From assembly GCF_000209165.1 (NCBI RefSeq), contig NC_009045.1:1178001-1242000 (forward strand): a stretch of 64,000 bases of DNA, in the 5' to 3' direction. The notes under the pieces are model-generated. The model was not told the origin of the DNA, made no database searches, and saw only the letters and a program-made list of their open reading frames with translations. Each line of letters starts with the position of its first letter. Position 1 is the stretch's first letter. Shown piece after piece: positions 20,601-29,334 of the stretch. The translations under genes were made by a program, and so were the position numbers. The DNA comes from Scheffersomyces stipitis CBS 6054. Taxonomy: Eukaryota > Ascomycota > Pichiomycetes > Serinales > Debaryomycetaceae.

Positions 20601-21459
20601 CGTTAAACTCCAAGATGTAGTTCAAAGTCTTCAACTTGATGAAGTCCTGGTTGTTTGTCGTAGGTACCAATGTGTTGGTTGCCGAGCCGATCGGACTCAC
20701 TGAGGCCGTATCGTTGAGCTGAATACGCAAATGCTTCGAGTCATTTAACTTGGCCTTAAGAGCCGACATCTGTGACGCATTCTTCAAATACCTGAGGTGG
20801 AACAAGATTGAGATCTTGGAGTTGATGAACGATATGTAACAGACTTTGACCTCCTTGGGATAACTGGGGTCACGCGCAAGTATCGACTTCGAAGTAGCCT
20901 TCGTGAACATCTTACAATACTCGATGGGCCCATATTCGACTTCGTTCAAGAGATCATTAAGAGTCAAGTTTGGATCAAGATTCTTGAGGATGACTGTTCT
21001 CAGAAGATTCAACTGGTCCAAGTTGTGATTTAATAACGAGTTGGACGAATTGGAAGACGTTGTGTTGTTGAGATGGGTCAAGTATGGTGAGCCGTGTTGA
21101 CTATGGTGGTTATGGTTATGGCTATTGCTGTGATGGCTACTGTGACTAAAGGTACGGTGGTTCTGTCTTGGTGAAGCCATCACTGGCAGTGGAGGAACCA
21201 TCTGATACACTGCATGTTGTTGTGCCTGTGGTGGGAAATGCATAGAAGCTGGCAGGGCAAAGTAGGGTGAACCCATCAACAAATTAGAGGGAAGCATAGA
21301 CTGGGAGTAGGTGAGATCAAGAGGTGTCAATGGAGGCTGCGACGGCTGCTGCTGTTGGTTCAAAACCTGATGGGGGTGGAGTTGAACGTGCGGATAGTGT
21401 TTGTTCTGGTACTGGACCAGGTCCATTGGTCGTGAGTAGTATACTGTCTGAGGGAACAT
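17686..21459 (-). CDS. MRN1: multi-RRM RNA-binding protein, Mrn1/Nrd1-like
   Basis: A 1257-residue RNA-binding protein. Four RRM-like folds can be traced: about 150-260 (TVILKNLDPNLTLNDLL), a split one about 275-460 around the acidic insert, about 672-750 (RTIYLGNLHPNTTIEEIA with RNP1-like KKVCFITFVD) and about 768-880 (RNVYIGIKL with DCGFLNFLHI). The last two match the paired central RRMs of S. cerevisiae Mrn1, which binds many mRNAs and links to RSC chromatin remodelling and cell-wall and mitochondrial mRNA control, and of S. pombe Nrd1. Gln/His/Pro-rich ends and long acidic stretches (about 985-1060) fill the rest. S. cerevisiae Mrn1 is about 612 residues, so this one is twice as long. The ATG at 21459 is followed by an intact frame with no sign of frameshift. 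Confidence 0.8.
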   Translation of the reverse strand: MFPQTVYYSRPMDLVQYQNKHYPHVQLHPHQVLNQQQQPSQPPLTPLDLTYSQSMLPSNLLMGSPYFALPASMHFPPQAQQHAVYQMVPPLPVMASPRQNHRTFSHSSHHSNSHNHNHHSQHGSPYLTHLNNTTSSNSSNSLLNHNLDQLNLLRTVILKNLDPNLTLNDLLNEVEYGPIEYCKMFTKATSKSILARDPSYPKEVKVCYISFINSKISILFHLRYLKNASQMSALKAKLNDSKHLRIQLNDTASVSPIGSATNTLVPTTNNQDFIKLKTLNYILEFNATRCLLIKFTIKIKPEIADVPENLRIEHIKLFINNQCLKFGDVEDFIIDLNTQIEQNSQLDKKSEVTVDSDDSALAAPPLRTSETEEAAKEEEDPDSKELKESEEQIEDEKDSTNQATPSESDVRFPGSVIVHFTSIDAAIKTYESYLRRIQHDIQRLINNKEGTTKKRTSRDVNEVNLRYDIKFSNVSFHQDRCDRTPVEPASNLQKKKSKPSVGGAGVTKLHIQQFTNIPEEDVDPLDTASDILAGSGSASKSDCTAPAHQNLMDSLSPTSSLVDDPSLSISSGESPIPMSKQPVVGHRDEVDVADDDDLLDHDVLNSSNYSTSVMSQNSGYSPYPRYQALQTYFPAMMPIMPTTSHPGMSNPVGPSSGSATGSNYQMNPDPFNVGNRTIYLGNLHPNTTIEEIANNVRAGGLVESINYHQEKKVCFITFVDPGIALKFYLNHQVLHQLIIHGYDITVGWAKQHSGPVSREVSLAVTAGASRNVYIGIKLIREPNPDGSTPVKPRLPAEDELREDFSKFGELEQINFYHNKDCGFLNFLHIIDAIKLVEIFENDAKIAISKLRKLLRHEKTEDVDIFYNKYKPFKISFAKDRCGNQPKFSFKKKMSGTGSTYKQYQQNRNKLIPKNKKDKFGDEVYDDEDYDEETRMNETDAFMAETISEEAAMVFGIISNSEKQENEEEKAEVAEDLEKNGDSAEAEIFPAVEESKDGKNPAVDNILGISEATEPEDNGDEELDEDEEDEDDVSIIIGSDETTSTTAHNSNKEYKKRSNSANGNHQQSNGRFQQRVYHNRYNNSDLSIHMKKSSRNSSNVSLNSNYGKYSHPPSVQHHQGFKFASSPYMQQQVYYYPQSGRNGSVSAVRPAPVYAPSYNGNFYPGQAIPAPPQQFYQPAPQQRYNPASSVAPPVHKGGMYSTSGSQVMAQYLAKSQHDNLIYAANILANEVDVDEDSEYDQYVYSSRHASVSSNKSKR

Positions 21460-23820
21460 TGCGACTAGATCTGATAATAAATACTAAAATCTAACAAATT
21501 AGAAGTTGCTCTTTTGTTGGATACTAATTTAATAGTAAAGCGTTACTGTAATCTATTAGTATTGTTTGTGGAACTAATAGTGTCAGTACTATTGAAAATA
21601 TTCTGCACTGTTTACTATTGTGGTAGCTGTAGTAGTGGGAACAAGTGTCACTGCTGAAAAGTGTCACTAGTGGGTAAATCGTGTCAGCAGATAGTGGAGT
21701 GAACGGATATTATGTGTTGTCGGTTCAGAAAACAGACGTAGTACTTGTAGAGAAGTAAGTTGAGAAGCTATCAGGCTCCTAAGGGTGAGTCTTTCAGTGT
21801 TGATAGTTTTGGACCTCGTGCTATTAATAGCGAGGGTATACTGTGAAGTGCGTAGCGAGACACCACGTATAGTTTATTGGTAACGGTACTTTAGCAGTTA
21901 TGAGGCTAACGAAAACGAAAGAGGTCGTAGTAGCCTGGCTAAGTCCAAGGGTGAAACGTATAAGGGCCAACGGAAAAGTTCGTGGGTGAACTCGTGGTGA
22001 AGGTGATGAAAAACGAAAAAAAAAACGACACGAACCTAACGAGACAGTATTCTAGCTAGGGTGGGCGCGGCGCAGGGGTAAAACGAAAAGGAGAATGTAG
22101 CGAAGATGGCCGCTGGGGAGAGGAGACTCAACAGAAAGACAAAGACAACGAACGAAACGGAGGCCAAAGTTGGAGTGATTAAACAAGAAAGAAAAAGATG
22201 TTATGACCAGGCGACGTGAAATGACAATCCGAAACTGGGCTACTCTAAAAACAACCAGGCTAGTCTGTGAATTTTCTCTGTGTAGGACGACGGGCTCGAC
22301 GAATATTAGCGAGAAACAAAAGGAATCCCACTCCGTGAAGATTGGCGATTTGACGTTGTGCAGTAAAAGCCTCGTTAGTGTGAGCGTGGAGGGGAAACCA
22401 GGATGGGGCGCCTGGACTTAGAAATTTAGGACGGGCAGCTAGGGAGAAAAGATACGAAGTCGTAAGGGTAGCTGGTAGAGCAGGAAAAGAAGAGAAGTGC
22501 AAAGAGGATTCGGAACTTTGCAAAGACGAGGAAACAAAACTACAGTCTAATCGGCCCTGGTCCTTCGAGGTCTAGCCATTCGTCCAAAGTGGCATACGTG
22601 GAGATCTATTACGAACACCTCGGAACAATATTAAGTATGTTAATACCGGGTGGTTAAAAATTTTTGGTCGTTCTACAAGGACCCCTGTACTTCCGCTACG
22701 CTATGCTACGAATAATTCTTGCTGCAACCGCGAGAACGACACCATTTCTGTCACTAGACGCTCCGGTCGTGGGTTGGTGGAAGCGTTTCCAGCACGATAA
22801 TATCAGGTGTATTATTTTAGCGGTGTTTCTTTCAGGAAATTTTTTCAATTTTTTTTTGTTTGCCAGCTAAATTGGCTTTTCCTGCTTGGCCATTCTGTTT
22901 CAGACGTCGTCTCCATATATCCAGCACGCTTCCACCTTGCTGCCATTCCGTATGTCGCAAGCTCTGCTATTTAACCGCATGATTTTATGTGGTGAGAACC
23001 CCAATTGCGCGTGCGACTTAGGTGTCGGCAGCACCATCTCTTGTGGAAAAAAAAAAAAAAGAAAGTACAACCTGGAAAAAACCCTGAAAAATAATCAAAA
23101 ATACCCAGGTAAAATACCATGAAACATCTTAGATCAACACCGCAGGAAAATATCGGCCTTAGTGGTGGGAAATGGGCCAAATCCGCCAGTCCTGAGATTT
23201 CAGCTTCCATTCTCATCTAACAAAATCATCTAGAAACAGTCCGCAAATCCACCTGCGCTGAACCACTCCCGTGTCACACCAGGTTCATTCGCCCACACGG
23301 CCCCGTCTATATCTGGTCTCTCTATACATTCACCACTGCATGTTCTCCTTCACGGGGTGCGATTTCTACAGTTTACCTCAATTCCCCGTCCAGATCTCTC
23401 CTCTCCACTGGCGACTTTTCGGCGCCAGGGTTATTTTGTTCTCTAAAAAGACTAATATCTGTGGCCAAAGCGCATGCAGGCAGCGGTACATGGATTGCAG
23501 GTTTGGTTTCCTTACACCATCTAATTTTAATTTTCACGCGTTCCATGAAGAAGATAACCAGAAGAAGGAAGACGAATCAATCGCAACGCATCTACCCCTG
23601 AAACAGCCATCTTCGTGACACAAAGGTCTCCGGACCAACGCCATCCTGGTTGATGGTGCAACGGGCCTGTCTTCGTCAGGCTTCCTTGCTTCTGGACATC
23701 TCTCCATACGTCCAGCGAATTTGGCTGGCTGTCTTCTATGGCTCTCTGGCGCTCAGGTACTGCTGTGGGAAGTCTCCCCAAATGCGTGCGGCTTACCGAA
23801 AAACGTACAATTACACACAA

Positions 23821-23877
23821 ATACGATCTCCAGGCTCGCGCCAGTCGTAAGGCTCGCGACTGCTTAGCGAATCGTAT
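23821..23877. repeat. nested inverted repeat with internal direct repeat
   Basis: Outer arms are ATACGAT (23821-23827) and ATCGTAT (23871-23877). Inner arms are CAGTCG (23842-23847) and CGACTG (23857-23862), separated by 9 nt. The 9-mer AGGCTCGCG occurs twice (23832-23840 and 23850-23858). It could form a two-level stem or act as a compound protein-binding site. Confidence 0.6.
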
Positions 23878-24463
23878 GAGGACACTATTGCAAACGGTTT
23901 AATACGAAACGTCTGTCTGGCTGCTAGCCCGAGTTCTCTCCGTGTGGCCAGGAGTTATTTGCGGTGGTTTTAAGATAGCTCCACATAATATTCGCGGAAT
24001 CGGTTGCACACATGGTGCGGTGTCCTGATTCTCATCAATATTTTGCAATTCTAATTTCTACACTTAAAGGGCCAAACGGCGTGTGCAACCGGCCAAGGAA
24101 AAATTGACCCACACCATACAACAACTATCTGACGGTTATTCTAAACACGGTTAGTCTACGTGCCGTAGGTTCTAACCTGTAAATCGTCCGTATTTTCTTC
24201 CTCCTATTCCTCTTTCGGTGGACCCTGAGCTTCTAAGAAACCTCGTCCTGCATTGCAATTTCTTTACCCATTTCAGTAATACTGTGGAACTAGAATTTTA
24301 CCGTTTGGGCCATGACAATTCCAATCTTGTACCTTGGGCCCAGTCGAAGAATTCTGTCATCTACATCCAGAGTCTGGAACACCGATCCAGTCACACCTCA
24401 ATTTTCATCTCTAGTCCAAGCTCAAATACGAGTAAATTTTGCTCGACTTACCCTGCAAAGCTG

Positions 24464-24495
24464 AAAAGCTCAAAAGCTCAAAAGCTCAAAAGCTC
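24464..24495. repeat. (AAAAGCTC)4 tandem repeat
   Basis: Four perfect copies of an 8-bp unit within the MRN1-GSP1 gap. No coding frame runs through it with protein character. Confidence 0.85.
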
Positions 24496-26078
24496 GAATA
24501 TAGACATCTTCCCAGATCGAGGCTTACGCCCCATGAAATGCTTTCCTTAGATATAATGCAATCCACCGAACACAGTCAGTAGAACTGCAAGAGAATGGCC
24601 GTTGCAGAAAATATCCAGCCATGCCGGTGTTTTGCTTCTTCCACCTCTCGAGTCCATCTATTTGTGCCTACTCCCCTGCATTTCTATGAGCGTGAAATGT
24701 GAATTATTTTAACATGACGTCTATGTCTTTCCACTATAAATCCTACATCCAAATGTGCCTCTAGATCTTGCTCCTAGTTCTGGTATTTAGTTACAATTCA
24801 AAACATTCACTGGCTCAGCTTTGAAATTATGTAAAATCAGACAGCATGGAGTTCTGCGTCCAGTCATTGTTTCTCTTACGAAGATCATTTTACGACCGCT
24901 GGAAATTTCACGTTTGTATGCCATTGTTTGATCTGCACCGTAGAGCAACAAGATGAAATTTGTTTTGAGATCTGCTTTTGCTCCACCGCGGGTGGAGAAT
25001 CCAATCCACTACTGCTAATTGTTTTCACGATCTCAGTGCAATCGAAGTAGTCGGTCTTTGAGTCGGAACATTTTCGAAAACATATGTGTATTTACTTTTA
25101 CGAAATACATAAAAGGCTCACAGTTTAGAATAAGCTCTGAAGTGGTGTATATGTTTCTTGTATATATGACATAAATATCTAATTTTCTGTTCAGACAATA
25201 ACCATTGGCAGTACATTCAGAATCAAGAAATTCCCATGGTTTGATGGAACATCATTCTCTGGACGCTAGGTAAAGTGTTACGCATTCCGAGTACTACCCA
25301 CAGAATTTCAATGGCTATTGTACTGCCGCAAGAGGAGTCGGAATGGACGTTTTGTATGTTGACTTTGAATACAACGTGAAGTATTATCAGAGAGTTGAAA
25401 CATTATTCACGGTATCTCGGATTAAATTTACGATACAAATTCGAATGAATATAGTCTAAAATCAACGAGGAATTGCTGGCCAAGTTGACAGAATTCAAAG
25501 CCCAACGATCGAGGTACATTTTGGGATTCCGAAAGAAATTCCGAGCACACAGCAACAATACCTGTGTTTGTATATTTGAACCAAACAATGTTTAGGTCAC
25601 TACTGTTTTAGAGCACCATGTGGTTTATCTCTCTACATAAGAAGGCTGGTAACAGTGGTGTTTGCTTCGCCATCATATATCTATATTAAAGGAATTGGGA
25701 AACAAAAAGAATTCTCAGACAGATATAAGGTTACTAATAGAGGGAGAAGTGGTTTATCAATTGGATGTATTTTGGATAGCTTTCGTAAGTATTTGTCGTA
25801 ATATTGACATCTATAATGTTTAGATTGCAAAATCAAAAAGTAACAATATTTTTACTGACAAATGAGATGCTTACTGGAAATATTAGCGTACAGAAATAAT
25901 CACTACAGTAGTAAAACTATGGGTTACATTTTCCACATTTCCGACTCTCCAGAAACCACCACTTGTATTAATTAGTCTGCAAAAAAGGATGCAGCAGCCA
26001 CAAAGACTGAAGAAACTCAGAAAATCCAGAAGTGAGTAAGCAAAAGCTCCCATCACATGACTAATACTGTATGATTGT

Positions 26079-26086
26079 TCACGTGA
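26079..26086. promoter_or_regulatory. TCACGTGA E-box upstream of GSP1
   Basis: Perfect 8-bp palindrome, the Cbf1-type site, 163 bp before the GSP1 ATG. In Candida, Cbf1 also serves ribosomal and housekeeping promoters. A poly-A/T stretch containing AAAAATTTT follows near 26101. Confidence 0.5.
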
Positions 26087-26248
26087 CCCTCATCTTTCCA
26101 AAAAATTTTGATTGGAAAAATCAGATCTGGAAAAAAACAAAAGGAGACTTACCAAACATCCATCAGTTGTTGATTTTTACCCATTGCTAGAACACGATTG
26201 TACGGTCGTAATTCATCAGTGAAAACTCAGCGCATTACATAATCCATC

Positions 26249-26893
26249 ATGGCTCAAGAAGTTCCTACTTTCAAATTAGTATTGGTTGGAGACGGTGGTA
26301 CCGGTAAGACCACCTTCGTCAAGAGACACTTGACAGGTGAGTTTGAAAAGAAATACATTGCCACCTTGGGTGTCGAAGTCCACCCTTTGGGCTTCCACAC
26401 CAACTTCGGTGAATTGAAGTTTGATGTTTGGGACACTGCCGGACAAGAAAAGTTTGGTGGTTTGAGAGACGGTTACTACATCAATGGTCAGTGTGGTATC
26501 ATCATGTTCGACGTCACCTCGAGAATCACCTACAAGAACGTTCCTAACTGGCACAGAGACTTGGTCAGAGTGTGTGAAAACATCCCAATCGTGTTGTGTG
26601 GTAACAAGGTCGACGTCAAAGAACGTAAGGTCAAGGCCAAGACCATCACCTTCCACAGAAAGAAGAACTTGCAATACTACGATATCTCTGCCAAGTCCAA
26701 CTACAACTTCGAAAAGCCATTCTTGTGGTTGGCTAGAAAGTTGGTCGGTAACCCTCAGTTGGAATTCGTTGCCTCCCCAGCCTTGGCTCCTCCAGAAGTT
26801 CAAGTCGATGCCGACTTGATGCAAAAATACCAGCAGGAAATGGAACAGGCCACTGCCTTGCCATTGCCTGATGAAGACGACGCCGACTTGTAA
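26249..26893 (+). CDS. GSP1: Ran GTPase Gsp1
   Basis: A 214-residue Ran-type small GTPase that drives nucleocytoplasmic transport. All nucleotide-binding motifs are intact: P-loop GDGGTGKT (residues 14-21), switch I/effector region with [25 protein letters not shown] (switch II), NKVD, and SAK in [13 protein letters not shown]. The C-terminal acidic tail DEDDADL is the Ran signature involved in RanBP binding, and there is no prenylation Cys. It is nearly identical to yeast Gsp1 apart from a shorter N-terminus ([10 protein letters not shown]). Extreme codon bias with no CTG indicates high expression. It is convergent with YHC1. Confidence 0.98.
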
Positions 26894-27252
26894 GCAGTGT
26901 TATCGACTACTGTTTGTGTTAGAGGCTTTGTTTAGTCATCTTGTCCAATAGACAGATGCACAGCTCATCGTTCTAGACGATTGACTATCTGCTTTTGGAC
27001 AGTCAAGTATCTATGACGAGAAATTTGGTATATAATCATATAGTATTTTATAGTGTTTTCTAAAATATAGAACTTGTCATTTATGTGAACGGCTGTCGTT
27101 TATTTAATTGGCTAGTAATACAGACTGAAGTAAAATGCTAGGTATCTATAAGAAGAAAGGATATCTATGGGTTAATGATAGCAATACAGGCTCTGGAAAT
27201 TAATAATCCATATATTGGTTGTGATGAACATTATTAGCTTTCATATCATAAT
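26894..27252. other. convergent 3' region GSP1 / YHC1
   Basis: 359 bp, AT-rich, between the two stop codons. Only 3'-end-type sequence is visible. Confidence 0.6.
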
Positions 27253-27687
27253 TCATGATTGCTCTTTGTACTTGGCAATTGCTTTCTTATACTCTTCTGT
27301 GTAATGAAATATAGAAGGTGGCGGATTTGGGAACCCTGTCAAGTTTGGAGGAGGAGGCAATTTCAATGCTGATTCCTCTCTATATTTAGCGTCTATTTCC
27401 GAGTCCTTACCATCGGTTTCTTCAGTCTTGTACGAAACATCCACATGATCGTGATCGTAATGCTTTCTTCGTATAGGTGCACTTCCAGGAGCAGCACGGT
27501 TAAGGGTCTCAAACGTGACTTCATACACCAAATCGTCAGGATTCCATATTCCCGTTTCCTTGGCCTTTGTTTCGTAGTATGTACAATAGTATTTGATGTG
27601 GTTTCTACCGATTAAATGAGACTTTCTCACGCTCATGGTATCGTGAGTCAAGTACGAATTACAGTAATCACAGTAGTACTTGGGCAT
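27253..27687 (-). CDS. YHC1: U1 snRNP protein C (Yhc1)
   Basis: A 144-residue homologue of U1-C, which stabilises pairing of U1 snRNA with the 5' splice site. The N-terminal matrin-type C2H2 zinc finger is complete: MPKYYCDYCNSYLTH with Cys6, Cys9, His24 and His30, the same positions as in human U1-C. The stretch following the finger (IKYYCTYYETKA) is typical of the family. The C-terminal half is charged and proline-rich (LPPPPNLTGFPNPPP). Yeast Yhc1 is 231 residues, so this one is on the short side, nearer to metazoan U1-C (159). No intron is needed. Divergent from ATP14. Confidence 0.95.
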   Translation of the reverse strand: MPKYYCDYCNSYLTHDTMSVRKSHLIGRNHIKYYCTYYETKAKETGIWNPDDLVYEVTFETLNRAAPGSAPIRRKHYDHDHVDVSYKTEETDGKDSEIDAKYREESALKLPPPPNLTGFPNPPPSIFHYTEEYKKAIAKYKEQS

Positions 27688-28110
27688 TTTGATATGAAAA
27701 AAGTTAGACAGAACGAAAAGGATAATATACCTTAGTATGTTTAAAGTAGTGCCAGGATATTGAAATAGGCTGACACTTTAGAATATGAGAGTAGAGCTTT
27801 GATTGATTTCTTCAAACTGGAGTTAGGCTGAACTTTTCAAGTATACTCTTCACTTGAAGGAAGCACATATGATTAATATCAGATGATCTACATCACATGA
27901 TTAAAATTTTCATCCGTCTGAGTCGCAGTTCCATTAGCCAATTAGATTTCCTAGTCTTTGCATAGTTAACAAAAGTTGCCGCCATACACGACCCCGATAA
28001 TCGGTGAGAAAAATTTGGAAAACACTGAATCTTTAACAAAGTATTCAACTGGTTTAATAGCAAGACGAAAGACGGTATTCAATCCAGCATCATCCTCATA
28101 CGCAGCAGCC
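27688..28110. other. divergent promoter region YHC1 / ATP14
   Basis: 423 bp shared upstream region. A short open frame overlaps it, but no additional gene is supported. Confidence 0.55.
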
Positions 28111-28897
28111 ATGTTTAGACCAGTTATTGTAAGTATAACACAAGAAAGAACCGGGTTTCCATGTGATCTGGAATCTTTTTTCAGTAGACCATAAGAAGTG
28201 AAGTTGTGAATATTCAATTGAGATTTAGGAGACACTGTTGTCCACGATTTGAGAGAAACAGACAACAGCCATAGAAAAAAATGGGACAAGCAAGATATAT
28301 GAAATGTGGGAATGATAATTGGCTGATTTACTCAAAGAAACGTTCCAGAGGCATAGCCATAGCATTTCCAATATGTAATTGTTAAAATTCTACCAAAATT
28401 TTCGACAATGATTGCAACGTTAGCTGGAATGATACCATTTCAAGGCTTCTCAGAACAGACAACAAATCAAATTCAACCAAGAAGAGCCTGAAACCTATTC
28501 TTGAAAAACGAACCGCGAATTGATTAATTTAAATTCTCTTTTTCAACCTACTGGATAATCAATACATTTCTATCGATACTAACTATTCTAGCGTTTGTCA
28601 TCTAAGAGATTGTTCTCTGTTACTCCAAGAAGAAGCAGCGCCATTGCTGATTTATACATTCAACAAATCAAAGCCTTCAAGCCTGTTGCTCTCTCTGCCA
28701 AGGACCTCGAAGGTGCCGTGCAAGCTTTCCAATTGCCAGCTAAGCCTGCTGTGCCATCTTCTGAAATCAGTGCTGAAGCCTTGAATGCATACGAAACTTC
28801 CGAAGTGGAAACTGCCGCTGTGCCATCCTCTTCTGGTGCTGCTCCTGTTGAAGAAGACTGGTTCGTTTTCGAAGAAGAGACCGAAGAACACCACTAA
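28111..28897 (+). CDS. ATP14: ATP synthase subunit h, mitochondrial (Atp14), spliced
   Basis: Spliced gene: exon 1 is 28111-28128 (six codons) and exon 2 is 28592-28897, giving 107 residues. The unspliced frame in exon 2 lacks an ATG; joining gives MFRPVIRLSSKRLFSVTPRR, a typical mitochondrial presequence. The mature part matches yeast Atp14 at EALNAYETSEVETA and at the acidic C-terminus PVEEDWFVFEEETEEHH. Subunit h (F6-like) is part of the peripheral stalk of F1Fo-ATP synthase at the inner membrane. Splice signals are GTAAGT at 28129, TACTAAC at 28577-28583 and TTCTAG ending at 28591. The junction falls between codons. S. cerevisiae Atp14 is 124 residues. Confidence 0.92.
28129..28591 (+). 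other. spliceosomal intron of ATP14 (463 bp)
   Basis: 5' site GTAAGT, perfect branch point TACTAAC, and 3' AG 8 nt after the branch motif. The intron is long relative to the 306-nt second exon. I looked for box C/D or other embedded RNA signals and saw none convincing. Confidence 0.9.
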
Positions 28898-29334
28898 GCT
28901 CTAGGAATACTGTATCCCTAGATATTCATTTGAAAGAGTAGATGAACGTTATAAAAGTACATTTCTCAGAACATGGGGCCAGCTGTGAGGCTAGTCCTTC
29001 TAACCCATAGGTAAGAAGAATCTATATTTCTCTCTATTTATATTTTTTTCAGCACAAGCACAATAAAATATTGAAAAATTATTACTTTTAGCAGATACAG
29101 TAGGATATTTACATGAAAAGCATAGACTGGGTATAAATGTATGGTGATTACAAATTGTTCAGATATTCATTCAATCGCTACAATGAACTTTTCAGGTTCT
29201 GACATACATGGTTGACATGTCGCAGATGTCTCGCGACATTTTTTGTTTTTGTTTTGATCTTCTAGAAATTAGCAACTATTTGTACTTTCTATCAGAACCA
29301 GCTCTTTCACTTATTTACATATCCCACCTTTAGC
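28898..29334. other. intergenic, ATP14 3' to coiled-coil gene
   Basis: 437 bp with the ATP14 3' end and the promoter of the next gene, including the paired ATGTCGC/GCGACAT motif at 29217-29239. Confidence 0.6.
29217..29239. promoter_or_regulatory. inverted ATGTCGC ... GCGACAT motif, copy 1
   Basis: ATGTCGC at 29217-29223 and GCGACAT at 29233-29239, continuing as GCGACATTTT, 96 bp upstream of the ATG at 29335. The same paired motif occurs before RSO55 and YSH1 in this window. The binding factor is unknown to me. Confidence 0.5.

Larger units (their letters stand above)
21460..26248. other. 4.8 kb ORF-free divergent region, MRN1-like / GSP1
   Basis: The largest gap in the window. At about 21460-22550 the plus strand is purine-rich, so the MRN1-like transcript would carry a long pyrimidine-rich leader. 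About 22560-24560 is richer in G+C and holds an A14 tract at 23047-23060, a nested inverted repeat at 23821-23877 and an (AAAAGCTC)4 repeat at 24464-24495. About 24560-26248 is AT-rich and runs into the GSP1 promoter with a TCACGTGA box. No ORF longer than 115 codons with protein character exists, and no tRNA, snRNA or retroelement motif was recognised. Possible contents are long regulatory leaders, unannotated ncRNA or a centromere-type region; none is demonstrated. Confidence 0.5.

Noticed and set aside
21460..26248. Retrotransposon or LTR in the large gap
   Set aside because: No reverse transcriptase, integrase or gag-like frame, and no long direct terminal repeats were seen.
26276..26824. 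182-codon minus-strand frame antisense to GSP1
   Set aside because: Artefact of the highly biased GSP1 codons; no protein features.
28129..28591. Possible snoRNA inside the ATP14 intron
   Set aside because: TGAT-containing stretches exist, but no proper box C/box D pair with terminal stem was found.
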